From NCBI RefSeq assembly GCF_004919685.1, contig NZ_SMYZ01000072.1:1-47612 (forward strand): a DNA stretch of 47,612 bases. Direction: 5' to 3'. Of the stretch, positions 17,581-25,593 are shown piece by piece. This stretch comes from Mesorhizobium norvegicum. GTDB taxonomy: Bacteria; Pseudomonadota; Alphaproteobacteria; Rhizobiales; Rhizobiaceae. The notes beneath the pieces were generated by a model. It did no database searches. It saw only the letters and a list, made by a program, of their open reading frames with translations, and was not told the DNA's origin. Numbering within the stretch: position 1 is the stretch's first letter; the number at the start of each line of letters is the position of its first letter. The translations under genes were made by a program, and so were the position numbers.

Positions 17581-18189
17581 TCAGGCGTGTCCGGCGGCGA
17601 GGCTGAGATGCGCGAGGTCGATGCCGATCGAGGCGAGGATCCGGTCGTATTTGCGTTCGATGTCGGTGTCGAACAGAAGCTCGGCATTGGCCGGACAGGT
17701 CAGCCAGCCATTCTCGGCGATCTCGGTCTCCAATTGGCCGGCGCCCCAGCCAGAATAGCCGAGCGCCATCAGCGCGTGACGCGGCCCGCGGCCGGACGAT
17801 ATGGCGCGCAAGATGTCGACGGTCGCGGTCAGGCAGATGTCGTCCGAAACGGTCAGCGACGATTCCACCCGGTAGTCGCCCGAATGCAGGACGAAGCCCC
17901 GGCTACGATCCACAGGCCCGCCATTGCGCACGACGAAATCGCGCGCCTGCGCCGGCAAGCGGATCGCCTCCTGTTCGTTCATGATGCCCAGTTGCACGAG
18001 CAGGTCCGGAAACAGCATCTGCTGCGTCTGGTTGATGATCAGGCCCATGGCGCCTTCATCCGAGTGCGCGCAGACATAGATGACCGAGCGCGTGAAACGG
18101 TCGTCCTTCATGCCGGGCATGGCAATCAGGAACTGATCGTCTAGAAAGCCGCGGCTGGCGACCGTCTTCTTGTGGCGTAACAAGTCCAT
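17581..18189 (-). CDS. YqgE/AlgH family protein (DUF179)
   Basis: A 202-residue YqgE/AlgH protein. Family features are FLDDQFLIAMPGMKDDRFTRSVIYVCAHSDEGAMGLIINQ at about residues 14-53, the GGPVDRSRGFVLHS block, and the C-terminal ALGYSGWGAGQLETEIAENGWL. The family was once linked to alginate regulation, but its molecular role is unknown. The start at MDLLRHKKT matches the family length; no convincing ribosome site precedes it, and a frame extension of 59 codons upstream lacks similarity. It is divergent from the DsbD-N-like gene across 171 bp. Confidence 0.9.
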   Translation of the reverse strand: MDLLRHKKTVASRGFLDDQFLIAMPGMKDDRFTRSVIYVCAHSDEGAMGLIINQTQQMLFPDLLVQLGIMNEQEAIRLPAQARDFVVRNGGPVDRSRGFVLHSGDYRVESSLTVSDDICLTATVDILRAISSGRGPRHALMALGYSGWGAGQLETEIAENGWLTCPANAELLFDTDIERKYDRILASIGIDLAHLSLAAGHA

Positions 18190-18360
18190 GGAAGGGAGCG
18201 TAACGCGTTTCCAAAGCGCCGAAAAGATGCGCTGTGCGGGATTCGACCAAAGCCCATGGCGTCGGCTCGAGCATTCTTCCTCCTCGAGGTCACGCAAATA
18301 TGATACCGGCAAGGTGATGAAATCATTGCGCGGCCACGAACGGACGATCAAATCACCGCC

Positions 18361-19167
18361 ATGCAAAGCTTGAAAATCCTGCTCCTCGGCGCCGCCATCG
18401 GATCGGCAACCGCTCTTCCCGCCGCCGCCTCCTCATCGGCGTGGTACAACAGCGAAGGCGGCAAGGTCCGGCTGGTGACAACAGGCAAAGCCGATGATGC
18501 GGGCCGCATCCAGGGCGTCCTCGACATAGCGCTGAAGCCCGGCTGGAAGACATACTGGCGCGATCCGGGCGACGCGGGCGTGCCGCCGCAGCTCGACATT
18601 TCAGCCAGCACCAACATAACCGACGCCGCTCTGGCGTTTCCTGCCCCGCAGCGCCATGACGACGGTTATGGCAAATGGGCAGGCTACAACTATCCGGTTT
18701 CGCTGCCGGTGACATTCACGCTGGGGACGCCGAACCAGCCGGCGGTCATCGATGCCGACATCTTTCTCGGCATCTGCGAAACGATCTGCATTCCGGTGCA
18801 GACGCGGCTGACCGTCGACCCCGCCTCCGATCCGGACAATGCCGAGGACGCGGCGCTGGTGAAGGCAAGTTTCACGGCACTGCCGGCGCCCGCGAGATCC
18901 GATTTCGGCATCAATGTCCTGCCGGGCGACCATGAGACGCTGATTGTCGAGGCGAGCTTTCCCGGCGATCCGGAGGCGGCGGATTTCTTCGTTGCCGGCG
19001 AGCGGGACTACATGTTCGGCACCCCTGCCCGCAGCGAAAAGGACGGCAAGCTGATTTTCACCGTGCCGATCCTCGATCGCCCATCGACGACGCCAACGGA
19101 TGGCGGGCTTCATTATACGCTGACGAGTTCGGCTGGCGCGGTCGAAGGGGTTCTGCCTTTCCCTTGA
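18361..19167 (+). CDS. Secreted protein with DsbD-type N-terminal domain
   Basis: A 268-residue exported protein with a signal peptide (MQSLKILLLGAAIGSATALPAAAS). The mature part matches the N-terminal interchange domain of DsbD/ScsB-like reductases (GWKTYWRDPGDAGVPPQLD and the cysteine pair in GICETICIP). The transmembrane DsbD part is absent. It may receive electrons from a separate membrane reductase and act on periplasmic thiols; this is inference from the domain. A peroxiredoxin gene follows on the same strand after 85 bp, so the two may form a small redox unit. Confidence 0.85.
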   Translation: MQSLKILLLGAAIGSATALPAAASSSAWYNSEGGKVRLVTTGKADDAGRIQGVLDIALKPGWKTYWRDPGDAGVPPQLDISASTNITDAALAFPAPQRHDDGYGKWAGYNYPVSLPVTFTLGTPNQPAVIDADIFLGICETICIPVQTRLTVDPASDPDNAEDAALVKASFTALPAPARSDFGINVLPGDHETLIVEASFPGDPEAADFFVAGERDYMFGTPARSEKDGKLIFTVPILDRPSTTPTDGGLHYTLTSSAGAVEGVLPFP

Positions 19168-19252
19168 TCCAGCCCACCCGAACGGTTGCAGGAAGCCGTT
19201 GAGTTCGCTACGCAAAGACACGTCCTTCCCCATTTTCCCAAGCGAGGAATTC

Positions 19253-19735
19253 ATGACCATTTCCGTTGGCGACAAGCTGCCTGACGTGACCTTCAAGACG
19301 ATGACCGCCGATGGCGCCAAGCCGATCACCGGGGCCGAGATCTTCTCTGGCAAGAAGGTCGTGCTGTTTGGAGTTCCCGGCGCCTTCACGCCGACCTGCA
19401 GCAACAACCATTTGCCCGGCTATCTCGAGAACCATGACGCCATCCTGGCGCGCGGCGTCGACACCATCGCCGTCGTTTCGGTCAACGACGTCCACGTCAT
19501 GGGCGCCTGGGCGCGCTTCACCGGCGGTGAGGGCAAGATCCTGTTCCTCGCCGACGGCAGTGGCGATTTCGCCAAGGCGGTGGGCCTCGACAATGACCTT
19601 TCCGCCGGCGGCATGGGGCTGCGTTCGAAGCGGTTTTCGATGGTCATCGACGACGGCAAGGTCACCGCGCTCAATGTCGAGACCAAGCCCGGTGTCGACG
19701 AGTCCGGCGCGGCTCATATTCTAGGACAGCTCTGA
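19253..19735 (+). CDS. Peroxiredoxin, Prx5 type, single cysteine
   Basis: A 160-residue thiol peroxidase of the Prx5 group, which reduces hydrogen and alkyl peroxides. The peroxidatic Cys49 lies in GVPGAFTPTCSNNHLPGY, the universal PxxxTxxC site. No second cysteine is present, so it should use an external thiol such as glutathione or glutaredoxin to resolve. The conserved GLRSKRFSMVIDDGKV block follows. The start at 19253 is preceded by AGCGAGGAA and gives the usual family length; a frame extension 18 codons upstream is not conserved. Confidence 0.93.
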   Translation: MTISVGDKLPDVTFKTMTADGAKPITGAEIFSGKKVVLFGVPGAFTPTCSNNHLPGYLENHDAILARGVDTIAVVSVNDVHVMGAWARFTGGEGKILFLADGSGDFAKAVGLDNDLSAGGMGLRSKRFSMVIDDGKVTALNVETKPGVDESGAAHILGQL

Positions 19736-19829
19736 CCCTCAGCGACGGCGTCGGGCGTGGGACCGCGACGGTTGCCCCGCCCGATGATCGCGCTGTATTC
19801 CAGTGCTTGCTTTTGGGGGGACCTCAAAG

Positions 19830-20306
19830 ATGTTTGACATCTTCTGGCGCGCTATCGCGATCGGCATCGGCGCCACCGTGCTGATGGATCTCTGGGCCAT
19901 CTTCCTGCACAAGGCGTTCGGCCAGCCACGGCCGAACTGGGGGCCGGTCGGTCGCTGGGTCCGGCATCTCGGCGACAAGGTCTTCCACGACGATATCGGC
20001 AATGCAGCGCCTTACGCGCATGAAAAGGCGCTGGGTTGGGCGTTTCATTATTTTGTCGGCATCGTCTACGGCATCATCCTGGTGGTGCTGGCCGGAGCGG
20101 GCTGGCTTGCAGCGCCGACATTCCTGCCGGCCTTCATCCTCGGCATCGTCACCGTCGGCGCCGGCTGGTTCCTGCTGGCGCCCGGTATGGGCGCGGGCTG
20201 GGCGGCATCGAAGCGGCCCAAGCCGATGCAGATCCGTGCTCTCAACCTGGTATCGCACACTGTGTTCGCGCTCGGGCTTTGGGGCACGGCGCTGCTGATA
20301 CGATAG
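19830..20306 (+). CDS. DUF2938 membrane protein
   Basis: A 158-residue protein with four predicted membrane helices (about 5-25, 68-90, 96-118 and 135-157). It matches DUF2938, with the opening AIAIGIGATVLMDLWAIFLHKAFGQP and the central HEKALGWAFHYFVGIVYG. The family has no assigned function. The start follows a GGGGGGA tract by about ten bases. It is convergent with rnhA, with a small GATCCCG/CGGGATC hairpin (20328-20350) between them. Confidence 0.85.
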   Translation: MFDIFWRAIAIGIGATVLMDLWAIFLHKAFGQPRPNWGPVGRWVRHLGDKVFHDDIGNAAPYAHEKALGWAFHYFVGIVYGIILVVLAGAGWLAAPTFLPAFILGIVTVGAGWFLLAPGMGAGWAASKRPKPMQIRALNLVSHTVFALGLWGTALLIR

Positions 20307-20327
20307 ACAGCTAGAACAAACGGTTCA

Positions 20328-20350
20328 GATCCCGCCGCCCGTCCGGGATC
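20328..20350. terminator. Hairpin between convergent DUF2938 and rnhA
   Basis: GATCCCG at 20328-20334 pairs with CGGGATC at 20344-20350 around a nine-base loop, overlapping the rnhA stop codon. Its placement between two convergent genes suggests shared termination, but no T-run is present. Confidence 0.35.
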
Positions 20351-20879
20351 AATAGCTCTGGGTTGAGCGCCGCGCCTTTGCCACCGCCGGCTGCTTTGTC
20401 TGCGCAGCCGGCTTTGGCGCTGCTGCAGCCTTGAACGGGCCTTTCTTGAACGGCGCCATGCCTTCGCGCGCGAGTTCGTCGGCACGCTCGTTCTCGGTGT
20501 GGCCGGCATGGCCCTTGACCCAGTTCCAGGTGACCTTGTGGCGCTTGTTGGCCTCGTCGAGCGCCTGCCAGAGTTCACCGTTCTTCACAGGCTTCTTGTC
20601 GGCGGTCTTCCAGCCGTTCTTCTTCCAGCCGTGGATCCACTTGGAAATGCCATCCATGACATATTTGCTGTCGGTGTGAAGCTCGACCGTGCAAGGTTCC
20701 TTCAGCGCATTCAGCGCCGAGATGGCGGCGAGCAGTTCCATGCGGTTGTTGGTCGTCTCGGCCTCGCCGCCGGAAAGCTCCTTGGTGGTGCCGTTGAAGC
20801 GCAGGATCGCGCCCCAGCCGCCGGGGCCGGGATTGCCCGAACAGGCACCGTCGGTGAAGATTTCAACCTGTTTGCTCAT
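20349..20879 (-). CDS. rnhA: Ribonuclease HI
   Basis: A 176-residue RNase HI, which degrades the RNA strand of RNA-DNA hybrids. Catalytic acids are visible: Asp10 in IFTDGACSGNPGPGGWG, the glutamate in TTNNRMELLAA, Asp70 in HTDSKYVMDG, and the late aspartate in NERADELARE. The basic-protrusion segment WIHGWKKNGWKTADKKPVKN is present. A lysine- and alanine-rich tail of about 30 residues (FKKGPFKAAAAPKPA…) extends beyond the usual end, as often seen in rhizobia. It follows thrB on the minus strand, 11 bp downstream, so the two share a transcript. Confidence 0.96.
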   Translation of the reverse strand: MSKQVEIFTDGACSGNPGPGGWGAILRFNGTTKELSGGEAETTNNRMELLAAISALNALKEPCTVELHTDSKYVMDGISKWIHGWKKNGWKTADKKPVKNGELWQALDEANKRHKVTWNWVKGHAGHTENERADELAREGMAPFKKGPFKAAAAPKPAAQTKQPAVAKARRSTQSY

Positions 20880-20890
20880 GATACCCCATA

Positions 20891-21853
20891 TCAGGCCAAT
20901 CCATATTCCGAAGGAGATCTGATCGCCCGGTGGAACCGCATCCTGCGGATATACTCGGTCGGATCGCGTTTCATCACCAGCCCACCATTGGGAACAGTCA
21001 GCCAGTCGTACAGCCGGGTCAGCATGAAGCGCAGCGCCGAACCGCGCGCCAGCATCGGCAGCGCCGCCTTCTCCTGGTCGCTCAGGGGACGCACGCTCTG
21101 ATAGCCGGCAAGCAACGCCTTGCCCTTGGTGAGGTTGAAGGAAAAATCCTTCTCAAAGCACCAGGCATTGAGGCAGGTGGCGACATCGTAGGCATAGAGG
21201 TCGTCGCAGGCGAAATAGAAATCGATCAGGCCGGAGAGCTTTTCGCCGAGGAAGAAGACATTGTCCGGGAAAAGATCGGCATGGATGATGCCTTGCGGCA
21301 GGTCCTTCGGCCAATTGTGCTCGAAGTCAGCGAAATCGGCATCAACCTCGGCCGCCAGGCCCGGCTCGACCTCGTCGGCGCGGTCGCGCGCCGCGTTCCA
21401 GAGCTTGCGCCAGCCGTCGATGGCCAGTGCATTGGGGCGCGTCATCGAAAAATCGGCGCCAGCCAGATGCAATTCCGCCAGCGCCTTGCCGACCTCGGCG
21501 CAATGCGTTGCCGCTGGCCGCCGCAGCGAAAGCCCTTCGAGGAAGGTGATGATGACCGCCGGCCGGCTGGCGAGCGTGCCGATGACGCTGCCGTCATGCG
21601 CGGTCACCGGCAGCGGGCAAGATACGCCTTTGTTGGCAAGATGGCCCATCAGGCCGAGAAAAAACGGCAGATCCGCCTTCTCGACCCGCTTTTCATAGAG
21701 CGTCAGAATGTAGGAGCCGCTGGAGGTGTGCAGCAGGAAGTTCGAGTTCTCGGTGCCTTCGGCGATGCCCTTGTAGGACAGGAGATCGCCGACCGGATAG
21801 TGCTTCAGGAATGCGCCGAGTTCGCCTTCCGCAACGTCGGTGTAGACCGCCAT
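20891..21853 (-). CDS. thrB: Homoserine kinase (ThrB, APH-fold type)
   Basis: A 320-residue homoserine kinase of the aminoglycoside-phosphotransferase/choline-kinase fold, the form used in alphaproteobacteria instead of the GHMP enzyme. It makes O-phosphohomoserine, the substrate of the threonine synthase at 11367-12764. Visible are the N-terminal AVYTDVAEGELGAFLKHYPVGDL, the strand NFLLHTSSGSYILTLYEKR, the catalytic loop IIHADLFPDNVFF at about residues 187-199, and the metal-binding IDFYFACDD. It is six bases downstream of ispH and 11 bases upstream of rnhA, an order conserved in rhizobia. Confidence 0.95.
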   Translation of the reverse strand: MAVYTDVAEGELGAFLKHYPVGDLLSYKGIAEGTENSNFLLHTSSGSYILTLYEKRVEKADLPFFLGLMGHLANKGVSCPLPVTAHDGSVIGTLASRPAVIITFLEGLSLRRPAATHCAEVGKALAELHLAGADFSMTRPNALAIDGWRKLWNAARDRADEVEPGLAAEVDADFADFEHNWPKDLPQGIIHADLFPDNVFFLGEKLSGLIDFYFACDDLYAYDVATCLNAWCFEKDFSFNLTKGKALLAGYQSVRPLSDQEKAALPMLARGSALRFMLTRLYDWLTVPNGGLVMKRDPTEYIRRMRFHRAIRSPSEYGLA

Positions 21854-21858
21854 GTGCC

Positions 21859-22872
21859 TTACGCGGCTCCATTGACGAAGGCCATGTCGGCCCGCGTCAG
21901 TTCGACGTCGCGCAATACCCGCATGACCGGAAAATCCTCCGTTTCCGTGGCCGTGATGGCCAGGTCGATCGTGACTTCGAAGCGTTGCCGGAACGCGTCG
22001 ATGATCTCGTCGACGATGATTTCGGGCGCCGACGCACCGGCCGACAGGCCGAGCGTCGAGATGTTGCCGATATCATTCCACGGAATCTCGGCGGCGCGCT
22101 GCACGAGAAGCGACATCGAGGCGCCGGCGCGTTCCGCCACTTCGACAAGGCGTCGCGAATTGGAGGAATTGGGCGCGCCGACGATCAGGTAGAGATCGGC
22201 GCCCGGAGCGGTGTCCTTGACCGCTTCCTGGCGGTTCGTGGTGGCGTAGCAGATCGATTCCGCCGCCGGCGCCTGCAGGGCTGGAAAGCGATCCTGCAAG
22301 GCGCGGATGATGCCGGCGGTGTCCTCGACCGACAGCGTGGTCTGGGTAACGAAGCCGAGTGCCTGCGGATCGGCGGGCGCGAGCTTGGCGGCGTCGGCCT
22401 CGGTCTCGATCAGTGTCACCGCTCCGTCCGGCAGCTGGCCCATGGTGCCGATCACCTCGGGATGTCCGGCGTGACCGATCAAGAGCACATGACGGCCAAG
22501 CCGCTGATGGCGCATCGCCTGCTTGTGGACCTTCGACACCAGCGGGCAGGTGGCATCCAGATAGAAGAGGTTGCGCGCCTGGGCATCCGCCGGCACCGAT
22601 TTCGGCACGCCATGCGCCGAGAACACAACCGGGCTCTGGCGGTGTTCTGCCGGGATCTCGGAGAGTTCCTCGATGAAGACGGCGCCAAGGCTTTGCAGCC
22701 CCTCGACGACGTAGCGGTTGTGCACGATCTCATGGCGGACATAGACCGGCGCGCCATATTTCTTCAGCGCCAGCACGACGATCTGGATGGCACGGTCGAC
22801 ACCAGCGCAAAAACCGCGCGGCTGGCAGAGCCGGATCGTCAAGGGAGGCTTGATGGTGGTTGTCTGGAGCAT
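21859..22872 (-). CDS. ispH: 4-hydroxy-3-methylbut-2-enyl diphosphate reductase
   Basis: A 337-residue iron-sulfur enzyme (LytB) for the final step of the non-mevalonate isoprenoid pathway, giving IPP and DMAPP. The three cluster cysteines are in PRGFCAGV (Cys22), DATCPLVSKVH and SICYATTNRQ. Substrate-binding residues appear in RHEIVHNRYVV, LIGHAGHPEVIGT and the SSNSRRL block. It uses the same pathway as dxs at 38855-40768. The gene begins the ispH–thrB–rnhA run on the minus strand, 88 bp after the SURF1 stop. Confidence 0.96.
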   Translation of the reverse strand: MLQTTTIKPPLTIRLCQPRGFCAGVDRAIQIVVLALKKYGAPVYVRHEIVHNRYVVEGLQSLGAVFIEELSEIPAEHRQSPVVFSAHGVPKSVPADAQARNLFYLDATCPLVSKVHKQAMRHQRLGRHVLLIGHAGHPEVIGTMGQLPDGAVTLIETEADAAKLAPADPQALGFVTQTTLSVEDTAGIIRALQDRFPALQAPAAESICYATTNRQEAVKDTAPGADLYLIVGAPNSSNSRRLVEVAERAGASMSLLVQRAAEIPWNDIGNISTLGLSAGASAPEIIVDEIIDAFRQRFEVTIDLAITATETEDFPVMRVLRDVELTRADMAFVNGAA

Positions 22873-22960
22873 GAATCCTGGCCGGTTCGTCAGCGCCGAA
22901 ATGAGGTGCCTACCCCCGTCCTGTCAAGGGCGATGGCCCTGTCAAGGGCGTCGGTCGCGT

Positions 22961-23716
22961 TCATTCCTCGTTCGCGGGACGGCGGAGCCGCAGGATGAGC
23001 ACGGCGGCGAGCGCGGCAGCAAGGCCATACCAGGTCATCGCATATTGCAGATGGCTGTTCGGCAGGTCGATGATGGTGACGCCGCCAACCGGCAATCCGC
23101 CTGGATTCGGCGTCTTGTCGGCATCGATGAAGATCGGCACCAGGGCAGCGCCAGCCGGTAGCCCGGCGCTCGCTGCCATCACGTCGCGATCCTTCCAGTA
23201 GAAGATGTTCTTCGCCACGTCGTTGTCGGGGAGCATCATCGATGGCTTTGCCGGCAGCGGATTGCGGGCAAGTCCTGTGACCGTCACCTTGCCCGTCACC
23301 TGCCCTTTGGCGCGCCTGGCGGCATCCTTCAGATCGTAAGGCACGAAGCCGCGATTGATCAGGACGAAGCGGCCATCGTCCAGGGCAAGCGGTGTGTAGA
23401 CATTGAAGCCTGCATCGCCTTCCCAGGTCGCGTAGAAATGCCGTTCGCCTTGATGCAGGAAGGTGCCGGTGACGGTGACCGGTGTGTAGTCGACGTCTCC
23501 GGTGGCGGCGAATTCTTTCTCGACCTCGGCCAGCGGACGTGGCGATGAATGGGTGCGCTGGTCGATGGTCTCAAGAAGACCTTCCTTCCAGTACAGGCGC
23601 TGGACCTGCCAGGTGCCGAGCGCCAGCAGAATCAGGAACAGCACCAGGCCAAGGCTGAAAAGCAATGCCGTCCGTGGCCGCGAACGGCCGCCGGCTTTGA
23701 CGGATGCCTCGCTCAT
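22961..23716 (-). CDS. SURF1 family cytochrome oxidase assembly protein
   Basis: A 251-residue inner-membrane protein of the SURF1/Shy1 family, which assists haem a insertion into subunit I of the aa3 oxidase. It has the classical two-helix topology: a helix at about 16-36 followed by the motif LGTWQVQRLYWK, a periplasmic domain with INRGFVPYD, and a C-terminal helix YAMTWYGLAAALAAVLILRL. Its ATG overlaps the stop of the DUF983 gene by four bases (ATGA), so the two are translationally coupled. The cta genes upstream on the same strand support the role. Confidence 0.93.
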   Translation of the reverse strand: MSEASVKAGGRSRPRTALLFSLGLVLFLILLALGTWQVQRLYWKEGLLETIDQRTHSSPRPLAEVEKEFAATGDVDYTPVTVTGTFLHQGERHFYATWEGDAGFNVYTPLALDDGRFVLINRGFVPYDLKDAARRAKGQVTGKVTVTGLARNPLPAKPSMMLPDNDVAKNIFYWKDRDVMAASAGLPAGAALVPIFIDADKTPNPGGLPVGGVTIIDLPNSHLQYAMTWYGLAAALAAVLILRLRRPANEE

Positions 23717-24117
23717 TCGCCGCGATCCAACCGGCCCTCGGCCGCCTTGTTGCGGTATTGCAAGGTAAGCAGCACGCCCTTGATCAGCCGCAGCGCCGTC
23801 AGGCACAGCACGACAGCCAGCGGGATCCAGACCAGCAGATGCAGCCAGAGCGGCGGGCTCAGCGTGACTTCGACCCAGAGCGCCAGACCGACAATGAGGA
23901 AACCGATGATCAGGATGACGAAGACCGCCGGCCCGTCGCCGGCATCGGCGTAGGAATAGTCGAGGCCGCAATTGACGCAGCGCTTGCCGACGGTGAGGAA
24001 GCCGGAAAACAGCCGCCCCTCGCCGCAGCGCGGGCAGCGGCCATGCAGGCCAGCCGAAATCGGATCGATCGGTGGCCAGATCGCCTTGTCGTCGCTCATG
24101 GAAGCGTCGTCGCTCAT
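23713..24117 (-). CDS. DUF983 zinc-ribbon membrane protein
   Basis: A 134-residue DUF983 protein. A two-pair cysteine ribbon (CPRCGEGRLF and CVNCGLDY) is followed by two membrane helices (about 65-85 and 90-112). The family is regularly found in alphaproteobacterial cytochrome oxidase clusters, between ctaE and SURF1, but its function is not established. The start region holds a tandem copy of ATGAGCGACGAC, giving two possible starts, at 24117 and 24099. The SURF1 gene follows with a four-base overlap. Confidence 0.9.
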   Translation of the reverse strand: MSDDASMSDDKAIWPPIDPISAGLHGRCPRCGEGRLFSGFLTVGKRCVNCGLDYSYADAGDGPAVFVILIIGFLIVGLALWVEVTLSPPLWLHLLVWIPLAVVLCLTALRLIKGVLLTLQYRNKAAEGRLDRGE

Positions 24118-24120
24118 TGC

Positions 24121-24612
24121 TTACCGCTCGATCTCGATCGGTGTGCCATCGGCCACCAGTGCCCAGATTTCATCCATGTCGGAGTCCGTAACCGCAATGC
24201 AGCCGTCGGTCCAGTCGACCAATTGTAGCAGCCAGCCCCACCAGCCATAACCATTTGGCTGGCCATGGATCATGATCATGCCGCCCGCGTCGACACTGCG
24301 CGCCTTCGCAGCCGCCAGATCGTCGGCATTAGGGTATGAAATATGGATCGATCTGTGCGCGGTGCTGTTCGGGTTGCGCCAGTCGAGCACATAGTTCCCC
24401 TCGGGCGTGCGTTGATCGCCCTCCTGGTGCTTGTGCCCGACAGGATCGCCGCCGAGCGCGATGCCGTAGCTTCGCAGCACCTTGCCGTCGCCGATCAGCT
24501 CCAGCCGCCGTTCCGACTTGTCGACACGCATCATATCGACCCTTTCCGCGGCAAGCGCCGGGAATGACGTGATCATGAATGCGCAAATCGCCCAGGGGAT
24601 TGTCAGCCGCAT
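24121..24612 (-). CDS. L,D-transpeptidase (YkuD) within the cytochrome oxidase cluster
   Basis: A 163-residue exported L,D-transpeptidase-fold protein with a signal peptide (cleavage near ALA-AER). The catalytic signature is HGQPNG (His116) and TDGCIAV with the nucleophile Cys138. These enzymes make 3-3 peptidoglycan crosslinks or attach proteins to the wall. Placement is odd: it lies between ctaE and DUF983, only three bases upstream of the DUF983 start, but after a strong terminator that closes the ctaE unit. It therefore probably heads its own LDT–DUF983–SURF1 transcript. The insert GYGWWGWLLQLVDW between His and Cys matches the family. Confidence 0.9.
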   Translation of the reverse strand: MRLTIPWAICAFMITSFPALAAERVDMMRVDKSERRLELIGDGKVLRSYGIALGGDPVGHKHQEGDQRTPEGNYVLDWRNPNSTAHRSIHISYPNADDLAAAKARSVDAGGMIMIHGQPNGYGWWGWLLQLVDWTDGCIAVTDSDMDEIWALVADGTPIEIER

Positions 24613-24640
24613 GGGCTATCGATCGGCAATCATTGCGCCG

Positions 24641-24674
24641 AAAAGAAGAAGGCGGCCACGTCGCCGCGGCCGCC
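24641..24674 (-). terminator. Rho-independent terminator after ctaE
   Basis: On the minus strand GGCGGCC (24674-24668) and GGCCGCC (24657-24651) form a GC-rich seven-base stem, followed by TTCTTCTTTT (24650-24641). This is a good factor-independent terminator, located 31 bases after the ctaE stop. Confidence 0.75.
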
Positions 24675-24704
24675 CCTCCCCAAATAGAAACTCTCAGATC
24701 GTGA

Positions 24705-25592
24705 TCAGTGGCCTTCGATCACCGCGCCGACCGATCCCCAGACGTAGATCGATGCGAACAGGAACAGCCAGACCACATCGACGAAGTGCCAATACCAGGC
24801 AGCCGCCTCGAAGCCGAAATGCTGCTTGGGGGTGAAGTCGCCCTTCATCGCCCTGATCAGGCAAACCAACAGGAAAATGGTGCCGATGATGACATGGAAA
24901 CCGTGGAAGCCGGTCGCCATGAAGAAGGTGGCGCCGTAGATGGAATCCTTGAAGCCGAACGGAGCGTGCATGTATTCGTAAGCCTGCACCATGGTGAACA
25001 GCATGCCTAGGCCGACGGTCAGCACCAGCCCGTTGATCAGGCCCTTGCGATCGCCATGGATGAGCGAATGGTGCGCCCAGGTGACCGTGGTGCCCGACAG
25101 GAGCAGGATGACGGTGTTGTAGAGCGGCAAATGGAAAGGATCGAGAACTTCCATGCCTTTCGGCGGCCAGACACCGCCGGTAAACGCGGTACGGGCATAT
25201 TGCTGGACTTCGCTCGGAAACAGGCTGGCGTCGAAATAGGCCCAGAACCAGGCAACGAAGAACATCACCTCCGAGGCGATGAACATGATCATGCCGTAGC
25301 GCAGATGCAGCGACACGACACGCGTGTGATGGCCCTCATGCGCTTCCTTGATCGTGTCCGACCACCAGGCGAACATAGTGTAGAGGACGATCACGATGCC
25401 GATGAAGAACAGCCACGGATTGGCGATGTTGAAGCCGAAGATCGGGAAGCTGCCGCCCTTCAGGTACTCCATCAGGCAGACGCCGCCAAAAGCGGTTACG
25501 AGCGCCCCTACCGATCCCAGGAAAGGCCACGGGCTCGGATCGACGAGATGATAGTCATGCTGTGGTTTTGCGTGTGCGTGCGCGTCTGCCAT
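24705..25592 (-). CDS. ctaE: Cytochrome c oxidase subunit III
   Basis: A 295-residue membrane protein with seven predicted helices. Family motifs include HDYHLVDPSPWPFLGS at the N-terminus, FFVAWFWAYFDASLFP, WPPKGMEVLDPFHLPLYNTVILLLSGTTVTWAHH, and the C-terminal AAWYWHFVDVVWLFLFASIYVWG. It belongs to the aa3-type haem-copper oxidase that reduces oxygen at the end of the respiratory chain. It follows ctaG across one base and ends the operon at the terminator 24641-24674. Confidence 0.97.
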   Translation of the reverse strand: MADAHAHAKPQHDYHLVDPSPWPFLGSVGALVTAFGGVCLMEYLKGGSFPIFGFNIANPWLFFIGIVIVLYTMFAWWSDTIKEAHEGHHTRVVSLHLRYGMIMFIASEVMFFVAWFWAYFDASLFPSEVQQYARTAFTGGVWPPKGMEVLDPFHLPLYNTVILLLSGTTVTWAHHSLIHGDRKGLINGLVLTVGLGMLFTMVQAYEYMHAPFGFKDSIYGATFFMATGFHGFHVIIGTIFLLVCLIRAMKGDFTPKQHFGFEAAAWYWHFVDVVWLFLFASIYVWGSVGAVIEGH

Positions 25593-25593
25593 A

